The translations under genes were made by a program, and so were the position numbers. The notes under the pieces are model-generated. The model did no database searches, had not been told where the DNA came from, and worked only from the letters and a program-made list of their open reading frames with translations. Source: Damh-18 sp964390945 (GTDB taxonomy: Bacteria > Patescibacteriota > Minisyncoccia > Phycocordibacterales > UBA918). From it: a DNA stretch of 64,000 nucleotides. Below, piece after piece: positions 23,703-32,328 of this stretch (position 1 is its first letter; every line of letters starts with the position of its first letter). The DNA lies in NCBI GenBank assembly GCA_964390945.1, contig CAYMIV010000003.1:6710-70709 (forward strand), in the 5' to 3' direction.

Positions 23703-24776
23703 TTAGAATGCGATTACTAAAAGAGTTCCGATAATTGCGAACACGAAGCCGAGCACCCAATACCGCATGGTGACTTTCGGTGCAGGCCACCCAATCGCCT
23801 CAAAGTGGTGATGCAGGGGTGCAATGAGCAAGACTTTTCGTTTGAATAATTTTTTCGAGAGAACCTGCACAATATCGGAGAGTACGGTGATAACGAGCAG
23901 TATGCCAATGATGGGAAGCACGGAAACCCCCTCACCTCCCCCAAGCACGTCGGTCATAAATGCGACAATGGTGAGCGTCATGGTGAGTGCCATGATACCC
24001 GTTTCGGTCATGTAGAAACGAGCGGGCGGTATGTTGAACCATAGAAATGCAAGAATTCCGCCGACGATTGTTGCGCAGTACGCGGCAAGATCGACTTGAT
24101 TTTGATAGAGTGCGATTGCTGCATACGCGGTAAAAATGAACATGAGAGTCCCACCCGAGAGACCGTCGATACCATCAATGACGCTCGAAGAGTATATAGA
24201 GATGGCAACAATGATGAAAAACGGAATGAAAAAGATTCCGAGATCGAGCGTACCGAAACCGATTAATGAGACTTCATGGACTCCAAGTTTTTCATAGAAC
24301 CACCACGCTGAAAAGAGTGCGGTGAAGCCGACGACAACAAGGCGTTGAAACAGGGGGAGTCCGCCTGCAAAGTGCTTTCCCGTACCGCGTACAACAAGTA
24401 AATCATCGATGAACCCGACGATTGCACCAATCATGAGTGCCGTGAGCGGAAGCCACGTTTGGGAACGGCTAAGAAAATTCAGTTTATCGAAAATGCTCTG
24501 TGGAAAAAAATATTCCAAAAAGGATATCCATAGTACTGTGATGAGAACCGAGAGCCATATGACGACGCCGCCCATGCGGGGTGTACTCGTGTCTTTCTCT
24601 TTATGCAGTGAATCGAAAATAGGCGTTTCTCCGCCTCCATAGCCGAATCCTTTGCCTGATTTTTTCTTCCACATTTTATACGCATAGAGGTAGTGCGTGA
24701 CGAGTGGTGTCACAATAATTCCAACGATGAAAGCAAGTGCTGTCGGCGCGAATACTTTGATGAGTGATGCTTCCAT
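23703..24776 (-). CDS. mraY: Phospho-N-acetylmuramoyl-pentapeptide transferase MraY
   Basis: From MEASLIKVFAPT the protein has 357 residues and about ten membrane helices. MraY signatures: TPRMGGVVIW, MIGAIVGFIDDLLVV (the DD pair), SSSVIDGIDGLSGG, and the LIAPLHHHFEAIGW HHH motif that binds the uridine substrate. It links phospho-MurNAc-pentapeptide to undecaprenyl phosphate. A long insertion around YFFPQSIFDKLNFLSRSQ is lineage-specific. The longer frame upstream overlaps the carboxypeptidase gene and is rejected. Confidence 0.95.
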   Translation of the reverse strand: MEASLIKVFAPTALAFIVGIIVTPLVTHYLYAYKMWKKKSGKGFGYGGGETPIFDSLHKEKDTSTPRMGGVVIWLSVLITVLWISFLEYFFPQSIFDKLNFLSRSQTWLPLTALMIGAIVGFIDDLLVVRGTGKHFAGGLPLFQRLVVVGFTALFSAWWFYEKLGVHEVSLIGFGTLDLGIFFIPFFIIVAISIYSSSVIDGIDGLSGGTLMFIFTAYAAIALYQNQVDLAAYCATIVGGILAFLWFNIPPARFYMTETGIMALTMTLTIVAFMTDVLGGGEGVSVLPIIGILLVITVLSDIVQVLSKKLFKRKVLLIAPLHHHFEAIGWPAPKVTMRYWVLGFVFAIIGTLLVIAF

Positions 24777-24786
24777 ACGAAAGTGA

Positions 24787-25854
24787 TTATTGGGTGTCTG
24801 AAACGTATAATCGCGCTCGGTCGGCAAGCAAACGCGCGTCTGCAAAGCGGTCCTCCTGGGTTGAGCCGAGAACGACAACGACAATGGGATGATTTAAGCC
24901 CGCATCAAATGCGATGATGAGGTTCCCTCCCGCGAGCTCGGTGTACCCGGTTTTCGATGCGATGAGTCCCTGAATCTCATCAACGGTGTTATTGGTGTTT
25001 TTTACAATGTGATATTCGCCACTCGTATTATCGACGGTGGTGAGTTCGGTTGTCGTTAAAGCAACGAGGTCAGGGTATCTCGTGAGAATATATTCAAGGA
25101 GCAGTGCCATATCCCGCGCGCTCCCGTACGCTCCCGCCTTTGTTTTTGAAATATCGAGACCGGTGACATTATAGAATTCAGTATTCGAAAGACCAATTTC
25201 CTCCGCCTTAACATTCATCGCCTGTATAAAGACCCCATTTGAGTCGGTGGTTTCGGTGAGNNNNNNNNNNGCATCAGGGGTGAGCGTTGCGCCCGCCGCA
25301 GCAGAAAGTGCATGCGCGCCATCATTCGAGGAAGTAACCAAGGTGAGGTTGGTGAGGTTGCGAACACTGAAAGTTTCCCCGTCACTGAATCCGCTATCAC
25401 CCGATTCACGGATTGCATCAACAGAAATGCCGATTTCAGCCGCCTCATCCAATAACTCATGTGCGACAAGCGCAGTCATGAGTTTTGTAATAGATGCGAG
25501 CGGGAGTCGCTCGTCGGCATTTTTGTTGAACAGTACTCGCTGTGTTTCAACATCCCATACGAACGCAGCTTTCGCACTGAGTGAAATGTCATCAAAGGCG
25601 TGAGATGGCACGTGTTCGGATTGCGCGGTCTCCGCGATCGTTGCTTCGATACGCACCACATCGGTACTTGGTTTCTGAAGTCTCATGAGCGTTGCAAGGG
25701 TTCCTGTGTATGTGGAACCGAAGACGACCGCAAGAATGCCGAGCGCAATAATCAGCTGTCTGACGACCGGCACATTGCGCTCCCGCAATTCAGTTGGAAC
25801 GAATGAATCAACTGTTTCAGGAACTGTTTCGTTGTCGTGCGATGGTTCAGTCAT
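24787..25854 (-). CDS. D-alanyl-D-alanine carboxypeptidase (S11/PBP5-type), interrupted by an N run
   Basis: From MTEPSHDNETV the product has about 355 residues: cytoplasmic tail, membrane anchor (QLIIALGILAVVFGSTYTGTL) and an S11 transpeptidase-fold domain with SITK (S-x-x-K nucleophile), TSSND (S-x-N) and ASKTGYTELAGG (KTG). It trims pentapeptides in murein. Unlike PBP5 the anchor is N-terminal and there is no C-terminal amphipathic helix. Ten undetermined bases (25261-25270) fall after TLTPD; the frame is open on both sides, so the gap length is probably right modulo three. The gene starts 4 nt after scpB. Confidence 0.9.
   Translation of the reverse strand: MTEPSHDNETVPETVDSFVPTELRERNVPVVRQLIIALGILAVVFGSTYTGTLATLMRLQKPSTDVVRIEATIAETAQSEHVPSHAFDDISLSAKAAFVWDVETQRVLFNKNADERLPLASITKLMTALVAHELLDEAAEIGISVDAIRESGDSGFSDGETFSVRNLTNLTLVTSSNDGAHALSAAAGATLTPDXXXXLTETTDSNGVFIQAMNVKAEEIGLSNTEFYNVTGLDISKTKAGAYGSARDMALLLEYILTRYPDLVALTTTELTTVDNTSGEYHIVKNTNNTVDEIQGLIASKTGYTELAGGNLIIAFDAGLNHPIVVVVLGSTQEDRFADARLLADRARLYVSDTQ
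25261..25270. other. Assembly gap (10 N)
   Basis: Ten undetermined bases within the carboxypeptidase gene, between the SxN and KTG motifs. True gap length is unknown. Confidence 0.99.
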
Positions 25855-25858
25855 GGTG

Positions 25859-26428
25859 TTAATTTGCAACAGTCGTTTGGGACTCATCGAGTCGTTGTTT
25901 CTCAAAGACATCGAGCGTGTTCATGATGTCTTCAAACTGCGGAAGTTCCTCCCGTTTCGTGACACCGAGATGCGCCATCAGTGCGGGTGTCGCTGCGTAC
26001 AAAAAAGAACGCTGATCGCGGGGGTTGCTTCTTCGTTCGATCAGTCCTCGAATGAGGAGATTTCGTAGTATGAAGGATGAATTGACCCCGCGTACGTTAT
26101 CAATATCCGCGCGCGATTGCGGACCACGGTAAAGGATAATGGCAAGTGTTTCAGCGCCCGCTTTCCCGATATCTCGTTTCAAATCATCACGGCGGAGTTT
26201 CTCAATTGTTTCAGCAACTTCCGGCGCCGTCACAAGTTCAACAGAATCCTCAAGACGAATGAGGCGCATCCCGCCCGACTGTAATCGTGTTTCAAGTTCT
26301 AGAAGGGCCGAATTGATTTCTTGCGTATCGACATTAAAGATTTGAGCGAGTGCACCGACGCCCATCGGCTCTGCTTCGTAGAATAAAACCGCTTCAATAT
26401 GTGACGAAAGTTGTGTGCCGTTACCCAT
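25859..26428 (-). CDS. scpB: Segregation and condensation protein B
   Basis: A 189-residue ScpB with two winged-helix domains: HIEAVLFYEAEPMGVGALAQIFNV at the N-terminus and ETLAIILYRGPQSRADIDNVRGVNSSFILRNLLIRGLIE in the second, which is the most conserved part of the family. ScpB dimerises and binds ScpA in the SMC condensin complex. scpA lies 144 nt upstream on the same strand, separated by a hairpin without a U-tract (26484-26509). The order scpA-scpB-dacA-mraY links chromosome segregation with wall synthesis. Confidence 0.95.
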   Translation of the reverse strand: MGNGTQLSSHIEAVLFYEAEPMGVGALAQIFNVDTQEINSALLELETRLQSGGMRLIRLEDSVELVTAPEVAETIEKLRRDDLKRDIGKAGAETLAIILYRGPQSRADIDNVRGVNSSFILRNLLIRGLIERRSNPRDQRSFLYAATPALMAHLGVTKREELPQFEDIMNTLDVFEKQRLDESQTTVAN

Positions 26429-26483
26429 TTCCGAATGCTCTACAAACTCATAATGCTGGTTCAGTCACATGCTTCACACCAAA

Positions 26484-26509
26484 CCATGCCCGATCAGCTC
26501 GGGGTATGC
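26484..26509 (-). other. Hairpin between scpA and scpB
   Basis: On the minus strand CATACCCCGA/TCGGGCATG with a 5-nt loop. There is no following U-tract, so it may be an mRNA processing or stability element rather than a terminator. The rest of the 144-nt gap holds nothing recognisable. Confidence 0.4.
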
Positions 26510-26572
26510 TCAGAGTATACCAATAATTTCAATGTATTTCTTATCATCTCTGTCGATAATGGAGATCACCTA

Positions 26573-27331
26573 TTAGATGTATCGTGGAGTTGTGCCGGTG
26601 TCTCGCTCGATTTCTATGTCCATGAAATGTGCGGATTGCGTTACCAATACCGCTCCCTGCTTCACCATTTCAAGCACGGCAAGGAATCCGACAATGACGG
26701 TCGCACGTTCCTTTGCATCGCCGGTGAAATCTTTGAATTTAAATGTCAATTGTCGTTCGACGCGTTCTTTGAGTCGGTCGATCATTTCTTCGAGCGAAAC
26801 AACTTTACGAACTTTCACTTTTGGAGGCTCAATTTTTTGCGGAAGACGCGTGATAACATCTGCTATCGCCGTATTGAGAGAAGCAACGTTTGTGTAGGAG
26901 TCTGTTACAAAAAGCGGAGTTGCATCAAAAACGAATGTGCGCTCAAAGAGCATTCTCTTTCCGAAATTCTGCTCAAGAAGTTTTGCCGCATTCCTGAAAA
27001 TTTGGTAGAGGCGGAGACGATGCTGCAAACTCTCAACGCTCACTTCCTCCTCTTCGGTGAGTTCAAGAATTGGGAGCAATGATTTTGATTTTATGAGGAG
27101 AAGCGTCGCAGCAAGTACGATAAAATCTGCTGTTTCAGGAAGCATGTTCCGTTCCATGAGCGCGACATATTTCATGAAATCGTCAGTGACAGCCGCGAGT
27201 GAAATATCGTTTACAAGAAGTTTTCGCTTTTCGACGAGATCAATGAGCAAATCCAAAGGACCCGAATACACATCGGTCACAATTGAAAACCCACTCTTCG
27301 GTGCCGTATTCTTCTGCTCCACGTCTGTCAC
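26573..27331 (-). CDS. scpA: Segregation and condensation protein A
   Basis: A 252-residue kleisin: N-terminal YSGPLDLLIDLVEKRKLLVNDISLAAVTDDFMKYV that binds the SMC neck, TADFIVLAATLLLIKSKSLLPI, a central acidic linker and a C-terminal winged helix with TVIVGFLAVLEMVKQGAVLVTQSAHFMDIEIE. It closes the SMC ring. The start is GTG; TGATAAAAT ends exactly 6 nt before it, which supports both the GTG start and a leaderless transcript. No other start lies between. Confidence 0.94.
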   Translation of the reverse strand: MTDVEQKNTAPKSGFSIVTDVYSGPLDLLIDLVEKRKLLVNDISLAAVTDDFMKYVALMERNMLPETADFIVLAATLLLIKSKSLLPILELTEEEEVSVESLQHRLRLYQIFRNAAKLLEQNFGKRMLFERTFVFDATPLFVTDSYTNVASLNTAIADVITRLPQKIEPPKVKVRKVVSLEEMIDRLKERVERQLTFKFKDFTGDAKERATVIVGFLAVLEMVKQGAVLVTQSAHFMDIEIERDTGTTPRYI

Positions 27332-27383
27332 ATCGATATTTTATCACGCATCGTAAATTCATTTTTGCGCTATCCACCAATGC

Positions 27384-28796
27384 TTAAAAGCGCTCCGCAA
27401 TTTTTATGAGGAGGCGTACGGGTTCCCCGGTCGCTCCGCGTGCCAGTTTGTCACTCACGACCGAGGTCATGCGCGGTGCCATGTCGATGTGCACCCACTT
27501 CATTCCCTTCGTGAAATGCGACAGGAACATGCCCCCGTTTATCGAACCGCCATACTTTGAATCCCCGGATGGAACATTCGCGATATCGCCATGCACGCCC
27601 CTGGTGTATTGTTTATACTCTTGCCAGAGCGGTAACGGAAAAACATAGTCTCCGCTCTCCTCTCCGAGTTCACGAAATGAATCTTCAAGTTTTCTGTCCT
27701 TTGTCATAATGACATGTGCATGTTGTCCGACTGCGACAAGCGCCGCACCGGTGAGTGTTGCGATATCTACAACAAGCCTGGGTTTGTACCTTCGTGCATA
27801 ATGAAGTGCGTCTGCAAGAACGAGTCTTCCTTCTGCATCGGTATGAAGCACATCGACTGTCTTCCCCGACATCATTGTAAGGACATCACCTGGGCGGATT
27901 GCGGAATCTGAAATTGCATTTTCTGCCGCAGGAATGAGACCGATGACATTTTTTTTCAGTCCGAGTTTTGCGATAGCAGCAAGAGCACCGATGACTGCGG
28001 CTCCGCCTGACATATCCATATGCATCTCATACATCGACATTCCCGGCTTCACCTGAAGTCCACCCGTATCGAAGGTAATTCCCTTACCCACAAACACAAT
28101 CGGTCCGCTCTTTATGTCGTTATTTTCCCCATTTCCCTTTTTCCTTCGTACCTCTCCCCGGTATTCAATGACGATAAATCGCGGTTTATCCTTCGCGCCG
28201 CCGCCGACGCCTAAAATTCCCCCCATACCGAGCTTTTTTATAGCCTTCTCATCCAAGGCGGTTATGGTTGCTTTGGTGCCCTTAAGAGCCAATTTTGCCG
28301 CTTCGGCGAGGTGTTTCGGTGTTAGGTCGCCACCTGGCGTGTTAGCAAGGTTGCGGGCAGTATTGACACACTCGGCAATTTGTATTCCTTTCGAAAATCC
28401 TGCTTTTGCCTCCTTTCCCGCATCTCCAACAACACACACGTCTTTAAGACCTGTCTTAGTTTTTTTGCTCTTGTACGCGGTGAATTCGTAATCGGCTAGA
28501 ATCAGATTCTCTGCGAGGTTTTGGTACGTCCACCCGGCGCTCTTCTTGCTGAGACCGGTAAATGTGCGAGCGTCAAATTCGAGTGCAATTTTTTCGAGTT
28601 TATATTTTTTTGCTGATTGCACCACGCCACGGACGAGTGTGCGGAATGTTCTCGGTGTTATCGCTTTGCGCTTTCCGGACACGATTTCAAGCATCGTGAA
28701 TTCTCCGTTTTTGACGAGTTGCTCGACACCCTTTTCGACGAACACAACGAGGGTGTATCCTTTCGAAGGTTTTTTGTTACTGAGGTTTAGTTTCAT
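27384..28796 (-). CDS. pepA: Leucyl aminopeptidase (M17)
   Basis: A 470-residue M17 enzyme. The C-terminal catalytic domain shows GKGITFDTGGLQVKP (Lys and first metal ligands), MHMDMSGGAAVIGA, and the family signature VLHTDAEGRLVLADAL with the Asp/Glu metal ligands. The N-terminal domain is divergent, as usual. It removes N-terminal residues from peptides and may feed amino acid supply in a scavenging cell. It overlaps the end of aspS by 20 nt on the same strand, so both lie under control of the T-box upstream of aspS. Confidence 0.94.
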   Translation of the reverse strand: MKLNLSNKKPSKGYTLVVFVEKGVEQLVKNGEFTMLEIVSGKRKAITPRTFRTLVRGVVQSAKKYKLEKIALEFDARTFTGLSKKSAGWTYQNLAENLILADYEFTAYKSKKTKTGLKDVCVVGDAGKEAKAGFSKGIQIAECVNTARNLANTPGGDLTPKHLAEAAKLALKGTKATITALDEKAIKKLGMGGILGVGGGAKDKPRFIVIEYRGEVRRKKGNGENNDIKSGPIVFVGKGITFDTGGLQVKPGMSMYEMHMDMSGGAAVIGALAAIAKLGLKKNVIGLIPAAENAISDSAIRPGDVLTMMSGKTVDVLHTDAEGRLVLADALHYARRYKPRLVVDIATLTGAALVAVGQHAHVIMTKDRKLEDSFRELGEESGDYVFPLPLWQEYKQYTRGVHGDIANVPSGDSKYGGSINGGMFLSHFTKGMKWVHIDMAPRMTSVVSDKLARGATGEPVRLLIKIAERF

Positions 28797-30195
28797 TTGG
28801 TTTTGGAACGTTCACCATAATACCGAGCTCGACGAGTTGTTCGACGCCCACTTCTGATGGTGAATCCATAAGGAGGTCTTTACCTTCGCCTGTTTTGGCG
28901 AATGCAATGACTTCGCGGATATTCGGTTCATTCTGGAGGAGCATCATAAGACGATCAAACCCGAATGCAATGCCACCGTGAGGAGGAGTGCCTGATGCGA
29001 GCGCCTTAAGCATATGACCAAAGTTATTTCGGATTCGCTCCGCTGAGTACCCCATTATTTCAAATACTTTCACAAGCGCCTCGGGGGTGTGATTTCTAAT
29101 GCCGCCCCCTCCGATTTCGTAGCCGTTCATAACCATGTCGTATTGAGCTGCAACAATTCCTCCAATGTTCTCCTTTGCGAGAAGGTCTTTGATGAACTCA
29201 GGTTTGGGCGCGGAGAATGGATTGTGTGTGAAAGTCCACGCACCCATATCGGTTCGCTCAAAGAACGGGAAATCGATGACCCAGCAGAACGCGAGGAGAT
29301 TCGGGTCACTCTTGTCCTCACGGATGTCCGGCTTGTCTGAATTGTATTTTTCCATTGCTTCAGCGTACGTAAGGCGCGGAAACGGCACCTGCTGAATGCG
29401 CTTTTCAGGGTAGAGTGTTGTAACGAGCTCGATAATCATTTTTTCGTTGATTGCCATCACATCCTCCTGCTCAACGAAACTCATTTCAAGGTCGATTTGG
29501 GTGAATTCAGGTTGGCGATCGCCTCGAGTATCCTCATCGCGGAAGCACCGGGCAATCTGGAAATACTTCTCAAACCCCGCTGACATGAGAAGCTGTTTGT
29601 ACTGTTGGGGAGATTGCGGAAGTGCGTAGAACTTCCCTTGGTAGAGACGCGATGGGACGATGTAATCGCGGGAGCCCTCCGGGGTCGACTTAGTCATATT
29701 CGGCGTCTCGACTTCGGTAAAGCCCTCTCTCGAATAGAAGTCGCGGATGAACTGAATCGCCTTGTGGCGGTTCCGTATATTCTTTTGCATGCGGTCACGG
29801 CGAAGGTCAATGTAGCGGTAGCGAAGACGGATGTCCTCGTTTACATCTCTGCCGTCACCTGCGGTATCAAAGGGTGGTGTGTCGGCAGCATTCAAGATTT
29901 CAATCTTGAGAATTTCAAGCTCAATATCACCGTTCTGCTTGTCGGTTTGCACGGCTCGCTCAGGGCGCTTGTTCACTTTTGCATTCACTGCAACAACCCA
30001 CTCAAGACGGATGTTTGTTGCAACGGTGTGAGCTTCAGTCGAGTTCGGCAAAATGACACCCTGAATTCGCCCCGTCATATCGCGGAAATCGAAGAAAACG
30101 AGCTTTCCCTGATCGCGGCGGCTGTCAATCCAACCCTTGATGAGTACTTCCTCACCGATGTGCTTCCCCAGGTCTCCGATGTATGTTCGTTGCAT
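28777..30195 (-). CDS. aspS: Aspartyl-tRNA synthetase, compact form without GAD domain
   Basis: A 472-residue class IIb enzyme: OB-fold anticodon domain (VLIKGWIDSRRDQGKLVFFDFRDMTG), motif 2 ARCFRDEDTRGDRQPEFTQIDLEMSF, and motif 3 GIAFGFDRLMMLL. In typical bacterial AspRS (about 590 residues) the ~120-150-residue GAD domain sits between motifs 2 and 3; here EKYNSDKPDIRED runs after about eight residues into LLAFCWVIDFPFFE, so the insertion is gone. It charges tRNA-Asp. A T-box leader with its own promoter precedes the ATG; pepA overlaps the 3' end. Confidence 0.96.
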   Translation of the reverse strand: MQRTYIGDLGKHIGEEVLIKGWIDSRRDQGKLVFFDFRDMTGRIQGVILPNSTEAHTVATNIRLEWVVAVNAKVNKRPERAVQTDKQNGDIELEILKIEILNAADTPPFDTAGDGRDVNEDIRLRYRYIDLRRDRMQKNIRNRHKAIQFIRDFYSREGFTEVETPNMTKSTPEGSRDYIVPSRLYQGKFYALPQSPQQYKQLLMSAGFEKYFQIARCFRDEDTRGDRQPEFTQIDLEMSFVEQEDVMAINEKMIIELVTTLYPEKRIQQVPFPRLTYAEAMEKYNSDKPDIREDKSDPNLLAFCWVIDFPFFERTDMGAWTFTHNPFSAPKPEFIKDLLAKENIGGIVAAQYDMVMNGYEIGGGGIRNHTPEALVKVFEIMGYSAERIRNNFGHMLKALASGTPPHGGIAFGFDRLMMLLQNEPNIREVIAFAKTGEGKDLLMDSPSEVGVEQLVELGIMVNVPKPNETKPQ

Positions 30196-30212
30196 ATAAG
30201 AATTTGGGAACG

Positions 30213-30374
30213 AAAAACGCCCACTATTATTGTTCTAATAATATAGGGGCGGTTTGGGCCGCGGTGCCACCCTATTTCCCCGCCGTATTCGGCGTGAGCG
30301 CTCTTGATCTCGCGTAACGTGCGATAACGGAGAATATCTCTACCTCGGTGGTTGTCAGCCACTTCAGCGGTATA
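30213..30374 (-). promoter_or_regulatory. T-box riboswitch controlling aspS-pepA
   Basis: The minus-strand leader contains the invariant T-box AGGGTGGCACCGCGG (30273-30259), a Stem III-like CGCCG-AATA-CGGCG just before it, and an intrinsic terminator CGCCC/GGGCG (30251-30218) followed by five U (30217-30213). The T-box can instead pair with CCGCCCCT (30252-30245) to form the antiterminator, so uncharged tRNA should switch termination off. Stem I looks short; a GAC (Asp) triplet lies in the loop of GTGG-CTGACAA-CCAC and is the best specifier candidate. The aspS ATG follows 18 nt after the terminator. Confidence 0.9.
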
Positions 30375-30380
30375 CGTAAG

Positions 30381-30409
30381 ATTCTATAAGGATAATTTTG
30401 AACAGTCAA
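30381..30409 (-). promoter_or_regulatory. Promoter of the T-box/aspS unit
   Basis: TTGACT (30409-30404), 17-nt spacer, TAGAAT (30386-30381); predicted start about 30374. Confidence 0.75.
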
Positions 30410-30476
30410 GTAATCGATGTCACAAGCTCTTTCTATGAAACACATAGGGTTACCCTATGACAACATATAGAAATCA

Positions 30477-31418
30477 TTAAGCAAGACCGATGCTCTTCCT
30501 TACCATCGTCATCTTTTTTGACGCGCGCTCGCGCGCCTTTTCAGCACCCTCTGCGAGAATATCTTTCACATCCTCGTCGGTTATTGCATCGCGCTTCTCG
30601 CGCATCGGGGCGATGACCGCCTCAATATCCTCAATGAGAATTTCCTTAAGATTCTTGTATTTGCCTCTGAACTCTTCATATATGGGTGCAAGTTCCTCTT
30701 CAGTTTTGAAGAGGGTGTGAATTGCGTAGACATTCTTAGGAATGTCACCGCTTGAGTCGGTAACAATTCCCATAACCGCTTTCGCTATTTCACCTTTTGT
30801 ACCAAAAAGCGGGACAGTGTTTCCGTAACTTTTCGACATCTTAAGTCCGTCGGTTCCCGGAACGATGCCAACACTTTTGAGTATTTTTTCCTCAGGCATC
30901 TTAAACATCTCACCGTATGCATTATTGAATTTCATCGCCGCTTCGCGCGCGTACTCGATGTGCTGACGCTGATCTTCACCGACAGGTACAACATCGGTAT
31001 CATAGAGGAGAATGTCTGCAGCCATGAGCATTGGGTAGTTGAAAAGACCAGCCGTTGCTTCGATTCCCCGTGCGACTTTGTCCTTGTACGCGTGTGCCTG
31101 CATGAGAAACGGAATTGAAACGAGACACTCGAATATCCAGGCAAGTTCGGTGTGTTCAGGGATGTCTGATTGTTTAAAAAGAATAACTGACTCTGGGTCG
31201 ATGCCGACGGCGATGTAGTCTTTGACGATGTTCACGGTGTCTTCCCGAAGGAGTTTTGCATCGCGCACTGTCGTGAGCGCATGAAGGTCGGCGACCATGA
31301 GGACACTCTCATAATTGCGATACGAATCAACAAAGGGTTTAAGTGCACCGAAATAATTTCCGATATGAAGTGTCCCGGAGGGCTGAAGTCCAGTGAGAAG
31401 TCGTTTTTTGTTGCTCAT
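30477..31418 (-). CDS. trpS: Tryptophanyl-tRNA synthetase
   Basis: A 313-residue class I enzyme from MSNKKRLLTGLQPSGTLHIGNYFGALKPF (HIGN), with FKQSDIPEHTELAWIFEC, MAADILLYDTDVVPVGEDQRQHIEYAREAA (Trp-binding region) and GLKMSKSYGN (KMSKS). It charges tRNA-Trp. An upstream in-frame extension of 17 codons is rejected because an extended -10 TGCTACTAT ends 6 nt before this ATG. Single-gene unit; the ~60 bases between it and the T-box promoter hold no terminator I can recognise. Confidence 0.95.
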   Translation of the reverse strand: MSNKKRLLTGLQPSGTLHIGNYFGALKPFVDSYRNYESVLMVADLHALTTVRDAKLLREDTVNIVKDYIAVGIDPESVILFKQSDIPEHTELAWIFECLVSIPFLMQAHAYKDKVARGIEATAGLFNYPMLMAADILLYDTDVVPVGEDQRQHIEYAREAAMKFNNAYGEMFKMPEEKILKSVGIVPGTDGLKMSKSYGNTVPLFGTKGEIAKAVMGIVTDSSGDIPKNVYAIHTLFKTEEELAPIYEEFRGKYKNLKEILIEDIEAVIAPMREKRDAITDEDVKDILAEGAEKARERASKKMTMVRKSIGLA

Positions 31419-31534
31419 GAGAACATAGTAGCAAATCAAGCGCGCAATATGAATAGAAAATGAAAGCAAACGGTTAATTGACGCGTGTAAGTGAAAGTGC
31501 TCTAATGGACCCGGCTAATGATGGAGAGAAAGAC

Positions 31535-31738
31535 ATGACAAACGTGATTGTTTTTCCAGGATTAGTGTACAAACTCAAGGAACTTCGTTCATCAATGCAG
31601 AAACTCAATACTGAGTTCCCTGCCACACAAGCCTTTCTTAAGTGGCGTGGACTTAGCGAAGTGCAAGAACTCGATAAGGCGGGCGTTCGTTCACTCATTG
31701 CTCATCTCAAGGAACGGCATGCGCATCTCTGTCGCTAA
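31535..31738 (+). CDS. Hypothetical 67-residue protein
   Basis: The start MTNVIVFPGLVYKLKEL is chosen because GGAG lies about 11 nt upstream in a GGAGAGAAAG run; a longer frame begins at 31478. The product is mostly helical with a basic C-terminus (GVRSLIAHLKERHAHLCR) and has no signal peptide. A TGCTCTAAT box precedes it and a strong terminator follows, so it is an independent gene. I do not recognise the family. Confidence 0.5.
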   Translation: MTNVIVFPGLVYKLKELRSSMQKLNTEFPATQAFLKWRGLSEVQELDKAGVRSLIAHLKERHAHLCR

Positions 31739-31743
31739 ATCTA

Positions 31744-31766
31744 ACCCCGACCTCGGTCGGGGGTTT
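31744..31766 (+). terminator. Rho-independent terminator
   Basis: CCCCGACC-TC-GGTCGGGG followed by GTTTTCTT. Confidence 0.88.
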
Positions 31767-31809
31767 TCTTAACGGATTTTTATCATAGTGCTGGTGATAT
31801 ACTTCACAC

Positions 31810-32328
31810 ATGACTCACGATGTCATCTTTCCGATTTTACTATCGCTCCGCATTCATGAATATACAAATCAGTTTGTACTTGAACTGATTTGTGCATTTG
31901 TCATTGCAGTCCTGCTCGCCCTCCACTGGCGTCGCGATGCATACGTGTTTGCAATCGCCCTCATGAGCACTGCTTTTGCCGTGTTCACACTCAAGGAGAT
32001 TTTTGCCGTCCCGCGCCCCGACACCGCACTCGTTGCGGTCGATGGATATGCGTTTCCGAGCGGTCATGCGGCGTTCACTATGTTTTTTGCGATGACCATC
32101 TCTTGGATTATCATGCGTCATGCCCGGATACGAAATCACCGCACGTACATCCTCGCCGTGCTCCCGCTTTTTTTGGTCGCGACTATTGTTGGTTTTTCAC
32201 GAATAGTTATCGGGGTTCATACGACCGCTCAAGTAGTGGGCGGGTTTGCAATCGGAATAATTATTCCGCTCATTGTCTTTTTTATACAAAGAAAGGTGGT
32301 CGTGGTAGCAACCGAGGCTAAAAAGTGA
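31810..32328 (+). CDS. PAP2-family membrane phosphatase
   Basis: A 172-residue protein with about five membrane helices. PAP2 motifs are present in order: KEIFAVPRP (K-x6-R-P), PSGH (in GYAFPSGHAAFT) and SRIVIGVHTTAQ (S-R-x5-H-x3-D). The catalytic histidines are kept but the final Asp of the third motif is Gln. Enzymes of this type dephosphorylate undecaprenyl pyrophosphate or lipid phosphates at the membrane. TGATATACT ends 6 nt before the ATG. The 3' end overlaps the convergent gene by 11 nt. Confidence 0.9.
   Translation: MTHDVIFPILLSLRIHEYTNQFVLELICAFVIAVLLALHWRRDAYVFAIALMSTAFAVFTLKEIFAVPRPDTALVAVDGYAFPSGHAAFTMFFAMTISWIIMRHARIRNHRTYILAVLPLFLVATIVGFSRIVIGVHTTAQVVGGFAIGIIIPLIVFFIQRKVVVVATEAKK

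Noticed and set aside
26411..27082. 223-codon plus-strand frame opposite scpA
   Set aside because: Shadow of ScpA; Cys/Phe/His-rich translation with no family resemblance.
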